This document shows, piece by piece, positions 24,865 through 34,600 of a DNA stretch of 36,201 nucleotides. How positions within the stretch are numbered: position 1 is the first letter of the stretch; every line of letters begins with the position of its first letter. Under the pieces are notes generated by a model. It searched no databases and had not been told where the DNA came from. It was given only the letters and a program-made list of their open reading frames with translations. The position numbers were made by a program, and so were the translations under genes. The stretch comes from Aridibacter famidurans (GTDB lineage: Bacteria; Acidobacteriota; Blastocatellia; Pyrinomonadales; Pyrinomonadaceae). The stretch covers positions 1-36,201 of the forward strand of contig JAGFIQ010000100.1 in NCBI GenBank assembly GCA_024103495.1, given 5' to 3'.

Positions 24865-25926
24865 ATGACCCGATCGATCCTCATTTTGCTCTTCCTGAGC
24901 CTTGTCTCCGTCTCGGCGGCGCAGAGCGGCCGTGTGAAAAAGAAGCCGGACCCTGACAAGCCCGAAAAAGAAGACAACTACGTTCCGACCCAAACACTTA
25001 AGCCCGGCCCTTCGCCGACTCCGACCGTGATTCCGGAACCGCCCCCTTTGCCCATAAAGACCGACGAAAGGCCGATCAACGTCGAATCGAACCTTGTCCC
25101 GATCCCCGTTTCGGTTATCGACAGATCGACCGGAAGGGCGTTGACCGGACTTGGTTTAGAGGACTTCGAGCTGAAGATCGACGGCGCCTTGGTGAAGATC
25201 GACGACATATACCGCGCCGAAAGCCCCGTCAGGCTCGCTCTTCTGTTCGACAACAGCTCTTCCGTGACCGTCGCAAGGGAGTTCGAACAAAACGCCGCTA
25301 TCCGATTCTTCAGAAAGGTGATCAGGCCTTCGACCGATCTCGCGGCGCTCTATTCCGTGGCCGGCGTCTTCCGGCTCGAACAGCCGATGACAAAGGAAGT
25401 GTCGAAGCTCGTTTCGGCGATCAGGAACCTTCCGGAGCCGCAGGGCGCGACAACCCTCCACGACGCCATCGTCAACGCTTCCAATTACCTGCAGGATTAC
25501 ACAGGACGGCGTGTGATCGTCATCGTTTCTGACGGGCAGGACACGCTGAGCGATTATACATTCGACGAGATGGTGAGAATCGTCCAGCAGAACAACTGCC
25601 AGGTCTACATCGTCCACACGAACGAGTTTGAGAACTACAAGCGCACCGGGCGCAGGTCCGGCAGCGCGAACCTTCGCGCTCTTGCCGCCGAAAGAAGGAT
25701 GCAGAACCTTGCCGCGCAGACGGGAGGCGAGGTCTATTCGCCGATCGACGACGACGAGTTGGACAAGGCGTTCGCGCAGATCTCGGTCGAGCTGTCGAAT
25801 CAATACATCCTCGCATACTACCCGGAGAACGAAACGAAGGACGACCGCTTCCGTGAGATCGAACTGACCGTTAGGTCCGACCGCGACCTGACCATCCGCA
25901 CACGAAAAGGTTATTACGTCCGCTGA
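24865..25926 (+). CDS. Secreted VWFA-related protein
   Basis: 353 residues. Signal peptide at residues 1-19 (MTRSILILLFLSLVSVSAAQ). A Pro/Lys-rich linker follows (to about residue 70, TPTVIPEPPPLPIK). A short lead segment (SVIDRSTGRALTGLGLEDFE) precedes the VWA domain. The MIDAS motif is DNSSS in LALLFDNSSSVTV, with the threonine in PQGATTLHDAI and the aspartate in VIVSDGQDTLS, so the metal site is complete. The end (NQYILAYYPEN, then RTRKGYYVR) is the typical close of TIGR03436-type acidobacterial proteins. Probably extracytoplasmic protein-protein binding. It is a shorter relative of the protein at 3804-5951, with the same order of parts. It appears to have its own promoter at 24776. Confidence 0.92.
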   Translation: MTRSILILLFLSLVSVSAAQSGRVKKKPDPDKPEKEDNYVPTQTLKPGPSPTPTVIPEPPPLPIKTDERPINVESNLVPIPVSVIDRSTGRALTGLGLEDFELKIDGALVKIDDIYRAESPVRLALLFDNSSSVTVAREFEQNAAIRFFRKVIRPSTDLAALYSVAGVFRLEQPMTKEVSKLVSAIRNLPEPQGATTLHDAIVNASNYLQDYTGRRVIVIVSDGQDTLSDYTFDEMVRIVQQNNCQVYIVHTNEFENYKRTGRRSGSANLRALAAERRMQNLAAQTGGEVYSPIDDDELDKAFAQISVELSNQYILAYYPENETKDDRFREIELTVRSDRDLTIRTRKGYYVR

Positions 25927-26019
25927 CCATTCACGCGATTCCCAACCCAAAAATTCAAATTGATGCGCGATTCGTGTATCTTGAACGGGTAATTCCACCA
26001 CAACCCGGGAGAGAAAACG

Positions 26020-28857
26020 ATGATGATCGCAAGATACCTCTGTTCCTTCTTTGTTCTTACCGCACTGATACTGAACCTTCCGGCCGCTGTGTTTGCCGGC
26101 GGCGACGAAATTCCGAGCACGCTCGGAGGCCTGCCGGTCGATATGGAATCGACCAAGGAGATCCGCGCGGCGACGACCGAAGAGCGGTTCCTTACGCCGC
26201 TGGTCTCCGCGATCCCCGATCATCCTTCGATTCCAAGCCCGCGCGATTTCTTCGGACACATCGCGGGCGCTCCCGGAGAGATGACCAATGCAGGCGAGAT
26301 CCACGATTATTACCGGGCGATCGCCGCCGCGACCAACAGGGCGAAGGTCGTCAGCCTGGGCACGACCGCCGAGGGCCGCGAGATGATCGCGCTGTTCATC
26401 GCGGACGAGGACACGATCGCGAATCTCGATGATTACGTCGCTAAACTGAACGCGCTTTCCGATCCGAGGAAGGTGGGACCGGAAGAAGCCGAGAAGATCA
26501 TCGCCGGAGCGAAGCCGATCTACTGGATCACCGCCGGCCTGCATTCGTCAGAGTTCGGCCCACCCGAAACCGCCATCGAGCTCGCGTACAGGATCGCTGC
26601 GGAAGAAAGGCCGATCTTCAAGGAGATCCGCGCGAACGTCATCACGATGATCACTCCGGTGTTCGAAGTGGACGGGCGAAACCGATCGACCGAATGGTTC
26701 CACAAACACGGAAAAGGCAGGACAAATGCTTACGACCGTCCTCCGACAAGCCCTCCTTTCTGGGGCAAGTACACGTTCCACGACAACAACCGCGACGGGA
26801 TCGGCCTGACCCAGCCGATGACGAAGAATTTTCTGAAGGCTTATCTTAAGTACAAGCCGACCCTTTCGCTCGACCTTCACGAATCGATCCCTTACCTGTA
26901 CGTCGCGACCGGCACGGGCCCGTACAACCCTTCGATCAGCGCGACCACTGTCAGCGAATGGGGCGCGATCGCAAATTACGAAGTCTCCAGGCTCACGGCT
27001 ATGGGCCTTCCGGGCGTTTGGACCTGGGGATTCTACACGGGCTGGTTCCCCGGCTATATGCTCTGGGTGACGAACAACCGCAATTCCAACGGGCGCTTTT
27101 ACGAGACGTTCGGCAACGGAAGCTCTGAGACGATGAAGCGCGACCTGGGCGACAGCCGCTACGCGGGCGAAAAGGTGATCGATCGCACCTGGTACCGCCC
27201 TGTGCCGCCGGATGAAGAGGTCCTCTGGTCGATGCGGAACAACCTGAACTATATGTCGAGCGGCGTCTATGTCTCGCTCGAGTACGCGGCGAGGAACAAG
27301 GCGGAACTTGTCGAGAATTTCTACCGCAAGAGCGCGGAATCGATCCGAAAGGGCACTGCGAAAGCGCCGTACGCGATCGTGATCGGACAAGATCAGAGAG
27401 ACCGGGGCGCGGCTCGCGAGCTGATAGACCTTACCCTCGAGCACGGGATCGAGGTCCAGATCGCGGACGAGGACGGCGAATTCGGCGACGTGAAAGTATC
27501 GAAAGGGGACGCGGTGATCCGCCTCGATCAGCCGTACGGACCTCTCGCGAAGAACCTGTATGAAAAGCAGGAGTTTCCGGAAGACGCGGCGGTGCCTCCG
27601 TACGACGATGTCGCGTGGACTCTCGGGCTGATCCGCGGCGTTAAGACGGAGATGGCCTCCGACAAGAAGGTGCTTGATATAAAGACAAAGCCCGCGGCGT
27701 CTGGCGCGGCCGTCTATCCTCAGGCCAAGACAGCCGAAGGCCGCTACATCGTAGTGAAGCACAAAGGACAGGAAGGACTTGGCGAGCTTCGGTTCGCGCT
27801 GCCGAACGCGAAGATGATGGTCGCCGCGGAAGATGTGAAGGACGGCGACGAGGTTACGTACCCGGCAGGCACGATCTTCATCGATTCAGCCACGGCGGAC
27901 AAGGCGGCCCTCGCAAGGGTGCTTTCGAACACGCTGCTTGAAACGGGCGCGGCTTCTTCGCTGCCGAACGTCAGGCTGATCGACGCGAACGCGCCGAGGA
28001 TAGGCCTTCTTCACAGCTGGATCTCGACACAGAATGCCGGCTGGGTGCGGTTCACGCTCGACCAGTCCGGAATTCCTTACAGGATCGTCGAGAAAACGGA
28101 GCTGAAGGCCGGGAACCTTCGCTCGAGATACGACGTTCTGCTGGCGCCGCACTTCGGGCCGTCGCTTCGCTCGCTCCTGACCGGAGTGGACAAGAAGTGG
28201 AGCCCGCTCGCGTACGAGACCACGGAAAAGACGCCCAGCCACGGAAAGATCGTGAGTTCGAAGGACATAACCGGCGGCTACGGTTTCGACGGTCTGGCAT
28301 CGATCGAGAAGTTCGTGAATGAAGGCGGGACGTTCATAGGGCTCGGATCCGGCGGCACGCTTGTCGTCGACAGCGGCATCGTCGGCGACATAGGGATGTC
28401 GTCGCCCGGGATCAACACGCCGGGATCTGTGGTCTCGATGAAGATCACGGACAAGTCTTCGCCGCTCACTTTCGGGTATGAAGAGTTTACTCACGCGTTC
28501 CGCGGGAACCTCCCGATCTACAGGGTCGGAAAGGACGAAACGCATTTTGTCGTTGCACAGTTCGGTAACAGGCCTCTTCCGGTCCGCCCGTGGGACAAGG
28601 CCGAGAAAAAAGGGGGCTCCGGGAAGACCCCTCCGCTGGTGCTTTCGGGCGGGATCCTGAGCGGAAGAGGGGCCTTGGACGGAGCTCCCGCGATCCTGAC
28701 CGCGCCGGTCGGGAAGGGCCGCGTGATCCTCTTCGGCTGGAACCCTATGCACAGGCACCTGAACCATCACGACCACGCGTTTGTTTATAATGCGTTGATG
28801 TTCTGGAATGACCTCGGGCGCCCCGCCGCCCAATGGAAAAGACAGGAAACAGGATGA
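26020..28857 (+). CDS. Secreted M14-family zinc peptidase with C-terminal amidotransferase-like region
   Basis: 945 residues. GGGAGAG precedes the ATG. The signal peptide spans residues 1-26 (ends PAAVFA). The M14 carboxypeptidase domain (about 85-400) has zinc ligands His175 and Glu178 in GLHSSEFGPPE and His287 in LDLHESIPYL. FYETFGN probably carries the catalytic Glu. A middle domain follows, then from about residue 660 a class I glutamine-amidotransferase-like fold (PRIGLLHSWISTQNAGWVRF; YDVLLAPHFGP; GGTFIGLGSGGTLV; KGRVILFGWNPMHR). The nucleophile Cys appears to be absent, so this part is probably structural. Proteins of this layout are common exported peptidases in Acidobacteriota. The exact substrate is unknown. 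The last codons and stop are formed by an AACAGGAT-family repeat arm. Confidence 0.9.
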   Translation: MMIARYLCSFFVLTALILNLPAAVFAGGDEIPSTLGGLPVDMESTKEIRAATTEERFLTPLVSAIPDHPSIPSPRDFFGHIAGAPGEMTNAGEIHDYYRAIAAATNRAKVVSLGTTAEGREMIALFIADEDTIANLDDYVAKLNALSDPRKVGPEEAEKIIAGAKPIYWITAGLHSSEFGPPETAIELAYRIAAEERPIFKEIRANVITMITPVFEVDGRNRSTEWFHKHGKGRTNAYDRPPTSPPFWGKYTFHDNNRDGIGLTQPMTKNFLKAYLKYKPTLSLDLHESIPYLYVATGTGPYNPSISATTVSEWGAIANYEVSRLTAMGLPGVWTWGFYTGWFPGYMLWVTNNRNSNGRFYETFGNGSSETMKRDLGDSRYAGEKVIDRTWYRPVPPDEEVLWSMRNNLNYMSSGVYVSLEYAARNKAELVENFYRKSAESIRKGTAKAPYAIVIGQDQRDRGAARELIDLTLEHGIEVQIADEDGEFGDVKVSKGDAVIRLDQPYGPLAKNLYEKQEFPEDAAVPPYDDVAWTLGLIRGVKTEMASDKKVLDIKTKPAASGAAVYPQAKTAEGRYIVVKHKGQEGLGELRFALPNAKMMVAAEDVKDGDEVTYPAGTIFIDSATADKAALARVLSNTLLETGAASSLPNVRLIDANAPRIGLLHSWISTQNAGWVRFTLDQSGIPYRIVEKTELKAGNLRSRYDVLLAPHFGPSLRSLLTGVDKKWSPLAYETTEKTPSHGKIVSSKDITGGYGFDGLASIEKFVNEGGTFIGLGSGGTLVVDSGIVGDIGMSSPGINTPGSVVSMKITDKSSPLTFGYEEFTHAFRGNLPIYRVGKDETHFVVAQFGNRPLPVRPWDKAEKKGGSGKTPPLVLSGGILSGRGALDGAPAILTAPVGKGRVILFGWNPMHRHLNHHDHAFVYNALMFWNDLGRPAAQWKRQETG

Positions 28858-28968
28858 ACAGGATATCGAGGATTGCGGGCTCTCCCTGAACTTGGCGAGT
28901 TTTAACTGTGTAAGGAATATTCAACCGCAGAAGGAAAGAGCCATCATGCTCATCCTGTACATCCTGTT
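28848..28968. repeat. AACAGGAT-family inverted repeat, copy C
   Basis: The left arm is AACAGGATGAACAGGATATC and the right arm ends TCATCCTGTACATCCTGTT. The arms pair over about 38 bases, including GGGCTCTCC / GGAAAGAGCC further in. The left arm starts inside the M14 peptidase gene and provides its TGA stop (28855-28857). The right arm ends 33 bases before xerC. Confidence 0.85.
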
Positions 28969-29001
28969 TCCCTCTTTTCCCTGACTTCTGACTTCCGATC
29001 G

Positions 29002-29928
29002 ATGCTTCTTGTTGATCACATAGACGAGTTCTTAAACCACCTCAAGTACGAGCGCAACGTCAGCAAGCACACCCTGCGCAACTACAAGAGCGACCTGGAC
29101 CAGTTCGTCGAATTCCTGACGCCCGCAAAGGAAGACGGGAGCCGCGACGAGGTGCCTGTCGAACAGATCGACAACATCACGATCCGCGAATGGATGTCGG
29201 AGCTGCGTGCCGGGAACAAGAAGAAGACATCGATCGCGCGAAAGCTAGCGAGCTTGCGGACCTTCTTTCAGTTCCTCGTCCGCGAAGGGACAGTGGAATC
29301 AAATCCCGCGAAGCTGGTCACGACGCCGCGGATCGAGAGGAAGCTTCCCACGCACCTGTCGATGGAAGACATCGTCCGTTTCATCGAGACTCCCGATCTG
29401 AACACCGACCTCGGCCGGCGCGACCGCGCGATCCTTGAGTTCCTGTACGCCACGGGGATGCGCGTTTCGGAGCTCGTGAACCTGAACCTTCGGGACATCG
29501 ATTTTAAGGAGAAGCTGGTGAGGGTCACGGGAAAGCGTAAGAAACAGAGGATCCTTCCGTTCGGAGATCCCGCGCAGCAGGCGCTTATGTATTACCTGAA
29601 CGAGGCCCGCCACGAGTTCCTCCAGAACTCGCCGCCGCACGAGCGCGACGAACAGGCGGTCTTTCTGAACTACAAAGGGACGAGGATATCAGAGCGCAGC
29701 GTCGGGCGAATGGTGGACAAGTACATAAAGCTGTGTCCGGAAATCAAGGACATCTCTCCCCACTCTCTTCGGCATTCGTTCGCCACGCACCTTCTCGACA
29801 GCGGCGCCGACCTGAGGGACATCCAGGAGCTGCTCGGCCACGCGCGGCTCTCGACCACGCAGATCTACACGCAAGTCTCGATGGAGAGGCTGATCGAGGT
29901 CTACGACAAGTCGCACCCGAAAGCTTAA
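29002..29928 (+). CDS. xerC: Tyrosine recombinase XerC
   Basis: 308 residues, standard length. The N-terminal SAM-like core-binding domain (about 1-100: [39 protein letters not shown]) precedes the catalytic domain. All catalytic residues are present: Arg154 ([10 protein letters not shown]), Lys178 (VTGKRKKQR), His254 and Arg257 ([11 protein letters not shown]), His280 ([11 protein letters not shown]) and the nucleophile Tyr289 (IYTQVS). The end VYDKSHPKA matches the XerC-type terminus (VYD..HP.A) better than XerD. It resolves chromosome dimers at dif with XerD; neither dif nor a second recombinase is seen here. No SD precedes the ATG. A hairpin terminator candidate and two repeat copies follow. 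Confidence 0.92.
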   Translation: MLLVDHIDEFLNHLKYERNVSKHTLRNYKSDLDQFVEFLTPAKEDGSRDEVPVEQIDNITIREWMSELRAGNKKKTSIARKLASLRTFFQFLVREGTVESNPAKLVTTPRIERKLPTHLSMEDIVRFIETPDLNTDLGRRDRAILEFLYATGMRVSELVNLNLRDIDFKEKLVRVTGKRKKQRILPFGDPAQQALMYYLNEARHEFLQNSPPHERDEQAVFLNYKGTRISERSVGRMVDKYIKLCPEIKDISPHSLRHSFATHLLDSGADLRDIQELLGHARLSTTQIYTQVSMERLIEVYDKSHPKA

Positions 29929-29956
29929 ACTGTGTGCGGATGTCGAGCGTTCTTTT

Positions 29957-29984
29957 CACGGGAACGCACGCGTCCCGTGGTTTT
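29957..29984 (+). terminator. Candidate terminator of xerC
   Basis: A perfect 7-bp stem CACGGGA / TCCCGTG with a 9-base loop is followed by GTTTT, 29 bases after the stop. The hairpin contains GGAACGCACGCGTC, whose reverse complement recurs at 30281-30294, so it could equally be part of the repeat element. Confidence 0.5.
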
Positions 29985-29996
29985 CCGAACAGAAGA

Positions 29997-30133
29997 AACA
30001 GGATGGACAAGATGAAAAGGATAACTCGGACTGAGCGTTCGCGTCGTCGGTTCTGATCCGGTCACAATGTCCCGAGGAAGCGGCCTCGCAATCACTCAGA
30101 TCGGGTTATCTTTTCCATCCTGTACATCTTGTT
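29997..30133. repeat. AACAGGAT-family inverted repeat, copy D
   Basis: The left arm is AACAGGATGGACAAGATGAA, continuing AAGGATAACTCGGACTGAG. The right arm, CTCAGATCGGGTTATCTTTT then CCATCCTGTACATCTTGTT, is its imperfect reverse complement over about 40 bases. The loop is about 55 bases. Confidence 0.9.
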
Positions 30134-30252
30134 TTTTCTGACCAGAGTTCGGAAAATCCCGTGAAGGCTGGACTGTGTAGTGCGCCGGAGGAATGGGAGT
30201 TCTCCGGCGCGTTCGCGTCTGATGGTGAAGTCTCAGCGGATTAGGGGAAGCT

Positions 30253-30289
30253 AGCTCGCTTGCGCGAGCTCTGCACGCGAGACGCGTGC
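30253..30289. repeat. Pair of tight adjacent hairpins
   Basis: AGCTCGC-TTGC-GCGAGCT (30253-30270) is followed at once by GCACGCG-AGA-CGCGTGC (30273-30289). Both have perfect 7-bp stems. The second includes GACGCGTGCG, part of a 14-base sequence shared in reverse orientation with the hairpin at 29961-29974. Both lie just outside an AACAGGAT-family copy. Confidence 0.75.
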
Positions 30290-30304
30290 GTTCCATAAAG
30301 AAGA

Positions 30305-30441
30305 AACAGGATGGACAAGATGAAAGGGATAACTGAGACTGAGCACTCGCATTGTCGGGTCTCATCCGGTCTCATCGTCCCGAAGAAGAGGCATCGGGAT
30401 CACTCAGATCCGGCTATCTTTTCCACCCTGTCCATCCTGTT
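30305..30441. repeat. AACAGGAT-family inverted repeat, copy E
   Basis: The left arm is AACAGGATGGACAAGATGAA, continuing AGGGATAACTGAGACTGAGC. The right arm is CACTCAGATCCGGCTATCTT then TTCCACCCTGTCCATCCTGTT. It is the closest relative of copy D (same 137-base length, same order). It ends 11 bases from the stop of the DUF4097 gene, so it may serve as that gene's 3' hairpin. Confidence 0.9.
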
Positions 30442-30452
30442 ACTTTCTGTTC

Positions 30453-31253
30453 TTACAAGTCAGACGAGCCGATCTTGACCCCGCCGTTCGTCGTCTTCAC
30501 GCGGATCAGCGCGCCGCCGCCGTTGATGCTGGCGCTGACGTTCTTGTTCCGCTGGTAGTAGCGGTCGTTCTCGTCCTTCTTCACCTGTAGTTCGGGAAAG
30601 TCGCTCTTGAATCCGCCGTTGACCGTTCCGGTCTCGACGTTCGCCGCATAGTTCGTCGGAAGCACGAGCTTCACGCCGCCGTTCGTCGTCTCGACATCCA
30701 GCCCGCCGCCGCGCCAGGTCATACCCGAAAGCGCCACCTTCACGCCGCCGTTCGTCGTGCGGCCCTTCACATCGCCCGCGACCTCGGAAAGCGATACGCC
30801 GCCGTTCACGGTCGAGAACTCGAGATTGCCTTCGACCGACTTGATGCTGATCCCGCCGTTGTGAGCCTTGAGATTAAGGCTTGTCTGGACCGGGACGACG
30901 ATCTCGAATGAGACCGAGGTCCTCGTGCTCTCGGCCGCGTTCACCGCGCGGATCACTGGCGAGGTCTCGACTCGCGTCGTATCGACAAGGTTTTTCGCTT
31001 CGGCCTCGGTATCGGCCCAGGCGCGAACGCAAGCGCGTACGAGCACGTCGCTGCGGTTCTCGCCGCGTACCGCGATCCCGCCGTTCTTGCCTCCGTCGAC
31101 CTCGATCCTGCCGGTGGCGGGGATCGTCGTCTCGCGAAGGTCCGTCGCGGAAGCCTTGTCGCCGTTGTAGTTGTTGTTCGAGCAGAAATCGCCTGCGTAC
31201 GCCGATACGGCGAGCACTGCGATCGCAAACAGACTGAGAACTGATCTCTTCAT
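30453..31253 (-). CDS. Secreted DUF4097-type beta-solenoid protein
   Basis: 266 residues from the ATG at 31253, preceded by GGAGG at a rather long spacing. The longer frame to 31400 covers repeat DNA. Signal peptide at residues 1-20 (MKRSVLSLFAIAVLAVSAYA). The C-terminal two thirds repeat the NGGV unit about every 20-25 residues (AHNGGISIKS, STVNGGVSLSE, RTTNGGVKVAL, ETTNGGVKLVL, GTVNGGFKSDF, KTTNGGVKIGS), the signature of DUF4097/DUF2807-type adhesin-like right-handed beta-solenoids. The function is unknown, perhaps envelope-associated. It is divergent from the alpha-2-macroglobulin gene, with a repeat copy between them and another at its 3' end. Confidence 0.88.
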   Translation of the reverse strand: MKRSVLSLFAIAVLAVSAYAGDFCSNNNYNGDKASATDLRETTIPATGRIEVDGGKNGGIAVRGENRSDVLVRACVRAWADTEAEAKNLVDTTRVETSPVIRAVNAAESTRTSVSFEIVVPVQTSLNLKAHNGGISIKSVEGNLEFSTVNGGVSLSEVAGDVKGRTTNGGVKVALSGMTWRGGGLDVETTNGGVKLVLPTNYAANVETGTVNGGFKSDFPELQVKKDENDRYYQRNKNVSASINGGGALIRVKTTNGGVKIGSSDL

Positions 31254-31346
31254 TTGTAAGAATCCTCCGGTAGAAATTGATCGATTGAATGGGTGTCTCT
31301 GTAGGGGAAACACCGGGACGGCCTCATTTATGACAAGGAGGAGGGA

Positions 31347-31558
31347 AACAGGATGGACAGGATGGGGGAATTGAGAATGGAGAATTGAAATGCGATTCAA
31401 AAAACTCTGTCAATTTCGCGTTGGTAGAACATGGGCATGCTGCCAGATCTGATCGCCGACTCCAGGTTCGGTTTACCCCCGATGTCGAAAATTCAGCCTC
31501 CCAACTTTCAGTTATCAATTTTCAATTCCCCATCCCTTCCATCCCCTTCATCCCTGTT
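31347..31558. repeat. Composite AACAGGAT/GAATT inverted repeat, copy F
   Basis: The outer left arm AACAGGATGGACAGGATGGG runs directly into GGAATTGAGAATGGAGAATT. The right arm is CAATTTTCAATTCCCCATCC, then CTTCCATCCCCTTCATCCCTGTT. Two word families that are separate elsewhere are thus nested in one hairpin. It lies in the 406-base divergent gap between the DUF4097 and alpha-2-macroglobulin genes, about 100 bases before the latter's ATG. Confidence 0.8.
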
Positions 31559-31659
31559 CAAAATTCCCCCCAATGCAACTGTTCGAAAAAATCACCGCAT
31601 CACAGCCGACAGTTTCACGAAACCGTTCTAAATCCGAAACATTGAAGAGGTAAATTCCT

Positions 31660-34600
31660 ATGCGAATTAGGGTTACAGCCCTGCTCGCGATGGCAGTAGT
31701 GTGCCTTTCGGCAGGCATAGAAGCGCAGGTTGTTAACGAAGAAGCGTCCTCGGCGGAGCTCACCGAAGAAGGGCTTACGGTCTCACTCGCGGTCGAAAAC
31801 CTCGGGAAAGAGTTCCAGTCCCGCCTGACCGTGGAGATCCTCGACAACGAGGGCAAAGTGGTCTCAAGTGAGTACAGCGACCTCAGAGTCCGCGAGGGCC
31901 GCAGGAATTATTCGATACCTCTTCCGGTTCCCGAATTGAACCCTGATGACGAAGACGGGATCTTCTGGCATCGGCTGCGCTATCGGATCGGACAGGCCCA
32001 CGGTATCGTCTCGCTCTCGGAATTACTAAAGGGTGTGATCGAGGTGACCGTCATTTCACCGGACGAGATCCGGCCGGGTCAGATCTTCAAAGCAAGGGTC
32101 CGCACGAGGGCTCCCTTCACAAAAAAACCGGTCCCAAATGCGAGCATCAGAGCGTCGCTCGGTATCGATATCGAAACGGACGACGATGAAGACACGCTTG
32201 AACTTCTCGGAAGCGGCATCACTGACGAACGAGGCTTTGCCGTGCTCGAGTTCAGGATTCCCGAAGGGATCGTCATAGATTACGTCGAAGACCTGAAGAT
32301 AACGGTCGAGAAGAACGGGCTCGTGCGGACCGTTGAGAAGAATCTGAGCGAGTCGGAAGAGGAGGGAAACATCTTCCTGACCACAGACAAGCCGATCTAT
32401 CAGCCCGGACAGACCTTCGGCGTGCGGGCGCTGATCTTCGACAGCGCGAAGACCGTAGTCACGGGCGAAGAGCTGGAATTCGCCATTTACGACGAGGAAG
32501 ACACGCTCCTTTTCCGCGAGACGGTCGAGAGTTCGGAGTACGGAATAGCATCCGTCTCGTGGGCCATTCCCGAGAACGCGAAGCTGGGCACTTACAGAAT
32601 CGAGGTGGAAGGTGACGATGAATTCAACGGCGGCGAGCGGACATTCAAAGTAACGCGTTACGATCTTCCGAACTTCGCGGTAACCGCAAAACCGGACAAG
32701 CCGTTCTATCTTCCCGGCGACAAGGAGGCGGTGATAGAAGTCAGCGCCGATTACCTTTTCGGCAAACCCGTTCCGGAAGGACATGTGAAGGTCGTTCTAG
32801 AATCCGGACGCAAATGGAACTGGCGAAATCAGGCGTACGACATCGAAGAGTCGCAGAAGCTTGAAGGCAAGACCGATTCGGACGGAAGGTTTCGCGCACG
32901 TATAGATCTCACAGAAGAGACCGCCGAACTCGCGAGAGCCAACTGGAGGCGGTTCTCGGATCTCCATCTCGCCGCCTACTACACAGACCCTTCCACTAAC
33001 CGCACGGAACAGAGACGATTCGACATACGAATTTCAAAAGAACCGATCCACGTCTACTTGATGACCCGTCTTTACGGAGTTCATTCTCAGCTTCCGATCA
33101 CAGCATATGTATCGGCGTTCTATGCGGACGGAAGACCTGCGAAGACGACGGTAAGAATGGTGGGAAAAGAAAACGGGCGCGGTGACTCTTCGTTTGCGGA
33201 ACTGGCAAGGACGGAGACGAACGCTTACGGTGCCGGAAGGATCGCCTTCACGAGGCCCGATTTCGGCAGCGTTTCGGACGACCTCGATCTGAAGTTGACC
33301 GCAACGGACGGCTCGGGCGCCGTCGGCACGTTCGAGGACACCATCTATTTCAACGACCGGCCCGGGATCACCGTTTCGACCGGGCAAGCGATCCAAAGGC
33401 CCGGCGAGCCTATCGAGCTCGACATCCGGTCGACGATCAAAGAAGGCACCGTCTACGTTGACGTGATGAGGGACTGGGACGCAGTCGCAACTGTCGACGC
33501 GGTGCTTAAGAACGGGAAGGCGAACATAGTTATCCCTTACGACCCTGCCTTCAGCGGCGCGCTCCACATCTGGGCATACACCGAATACACGGATGACGGC
33601 GATCTGGAGATCGCGAGGGCGAATACCGCCGTCATCTATCCGGAACAGAAGAACCTTTTGCTTGACGCTTCCTTCGGCGCCGTGTCGTACAAGCCGGGAG
33701 CCAGCGCCGACGCGGTGTTCTCCGTGAAAGACGGGGCCGGCAAGCCTGCTCAAAGCGCACTTGGCGTCGTGATCTTCGACAGGGCGGTCGAGGAGCGCGC
33801 GAGGACAGATGCCGAGTTCGGAAGCTACTTCGGACGCTTTGGCGACTGGCTCGGGCTTTCGCAGAGGTTCGGCGGAGTGACTTTGAAGGAGCTCAACGAA
33901 CTGAATATTGCAGAGCCTCCCGCCGAAGATCTTCAACTCGCCGCCGAAGTACTTCTCGGGTCGAGCGGCGGCTATTACTTCCCACGCATCGAGAGAAGCG
34001 AGATCGAACCGACCGCTCCGGGCTATGTCTTCAGAACGTACTTCAAGACCCAGTTCGGACCCATCGAGTCGGCGCTGAAGCGTAGATACGAAGAGGACTT
34101 CGACCACCCAGTGGACGAGGCTTCGCTCGAAAGGATCCTTCAGACGTTTGGTCTCGATCTGCGGGACCTTAAAGATCCCTGGGGACAGTCCTACCGTTCA
34201 TCGTTCACCGTGTACAGGAGCAAGCATCTCGTCGCTTTCAAGTCGGCAGGCGCGGACAAGAAGTTCGGCACGAGAGATGATCTGACGGTCAGTCATATGG
34301 AGTTCGAGTACTTCCCGAAGATCGGCAACGCCATAAGAGAGGCCGCCGTCGATATGAGATCGAACCTCGGAAGCTACATCAGGGACTACGGAACCTTGCG
34401 TGACGTGCTCAGAGGAAAGGGCATCGATCTCGACGCGGCTCGCGATCCCTGGGGAAACCCGTACGTGTTCATTTTCGATGTTTCGGGCAGAAAATACACG
34501 ATCGAGGTCAGATCGACGGGTCCCGACGGCAAGCGCGAAACTGACTACTGGCGCGGCGACGATTTTCAGCTGCATTACTCCGCGATCGATTATTTCTCCG

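Noticed and set aside
25156..26544. 462-residue open frame on the minus strand
   Set aside because: Antisense to the second VWFA gene and the start of the M14 peptidase, both well supported by motifs; it shows no domain of its own.
26548..28833. Two long minus-strand open frames (404 and 315 residues)
   Set aside because: Both are antisense to the M14 peptidase, with arginine/valine/histidine-rich shadow composition.
29002..29928. XerC as an integrase of a mobile element
   Set aside because: Length and C-terminus fit housekeeping XerC, and no attachment-site pair, excisionase or cargo genes surround it.
31385..31645. 86-residue open frame upstream of the alpha-2-macroglobulin gene
   Set aside because: It overlaps the composite repeat F, has no SD, and its sequence (NFQFPIPSIPFIP) is translated repeat words.
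33034..34107. 357-residue minus-strand open frame
   Set aside because: Antisense to the alpha-2-macroglobulin, whose frame is fixed by the signal peptide and the thioester motif at either end.
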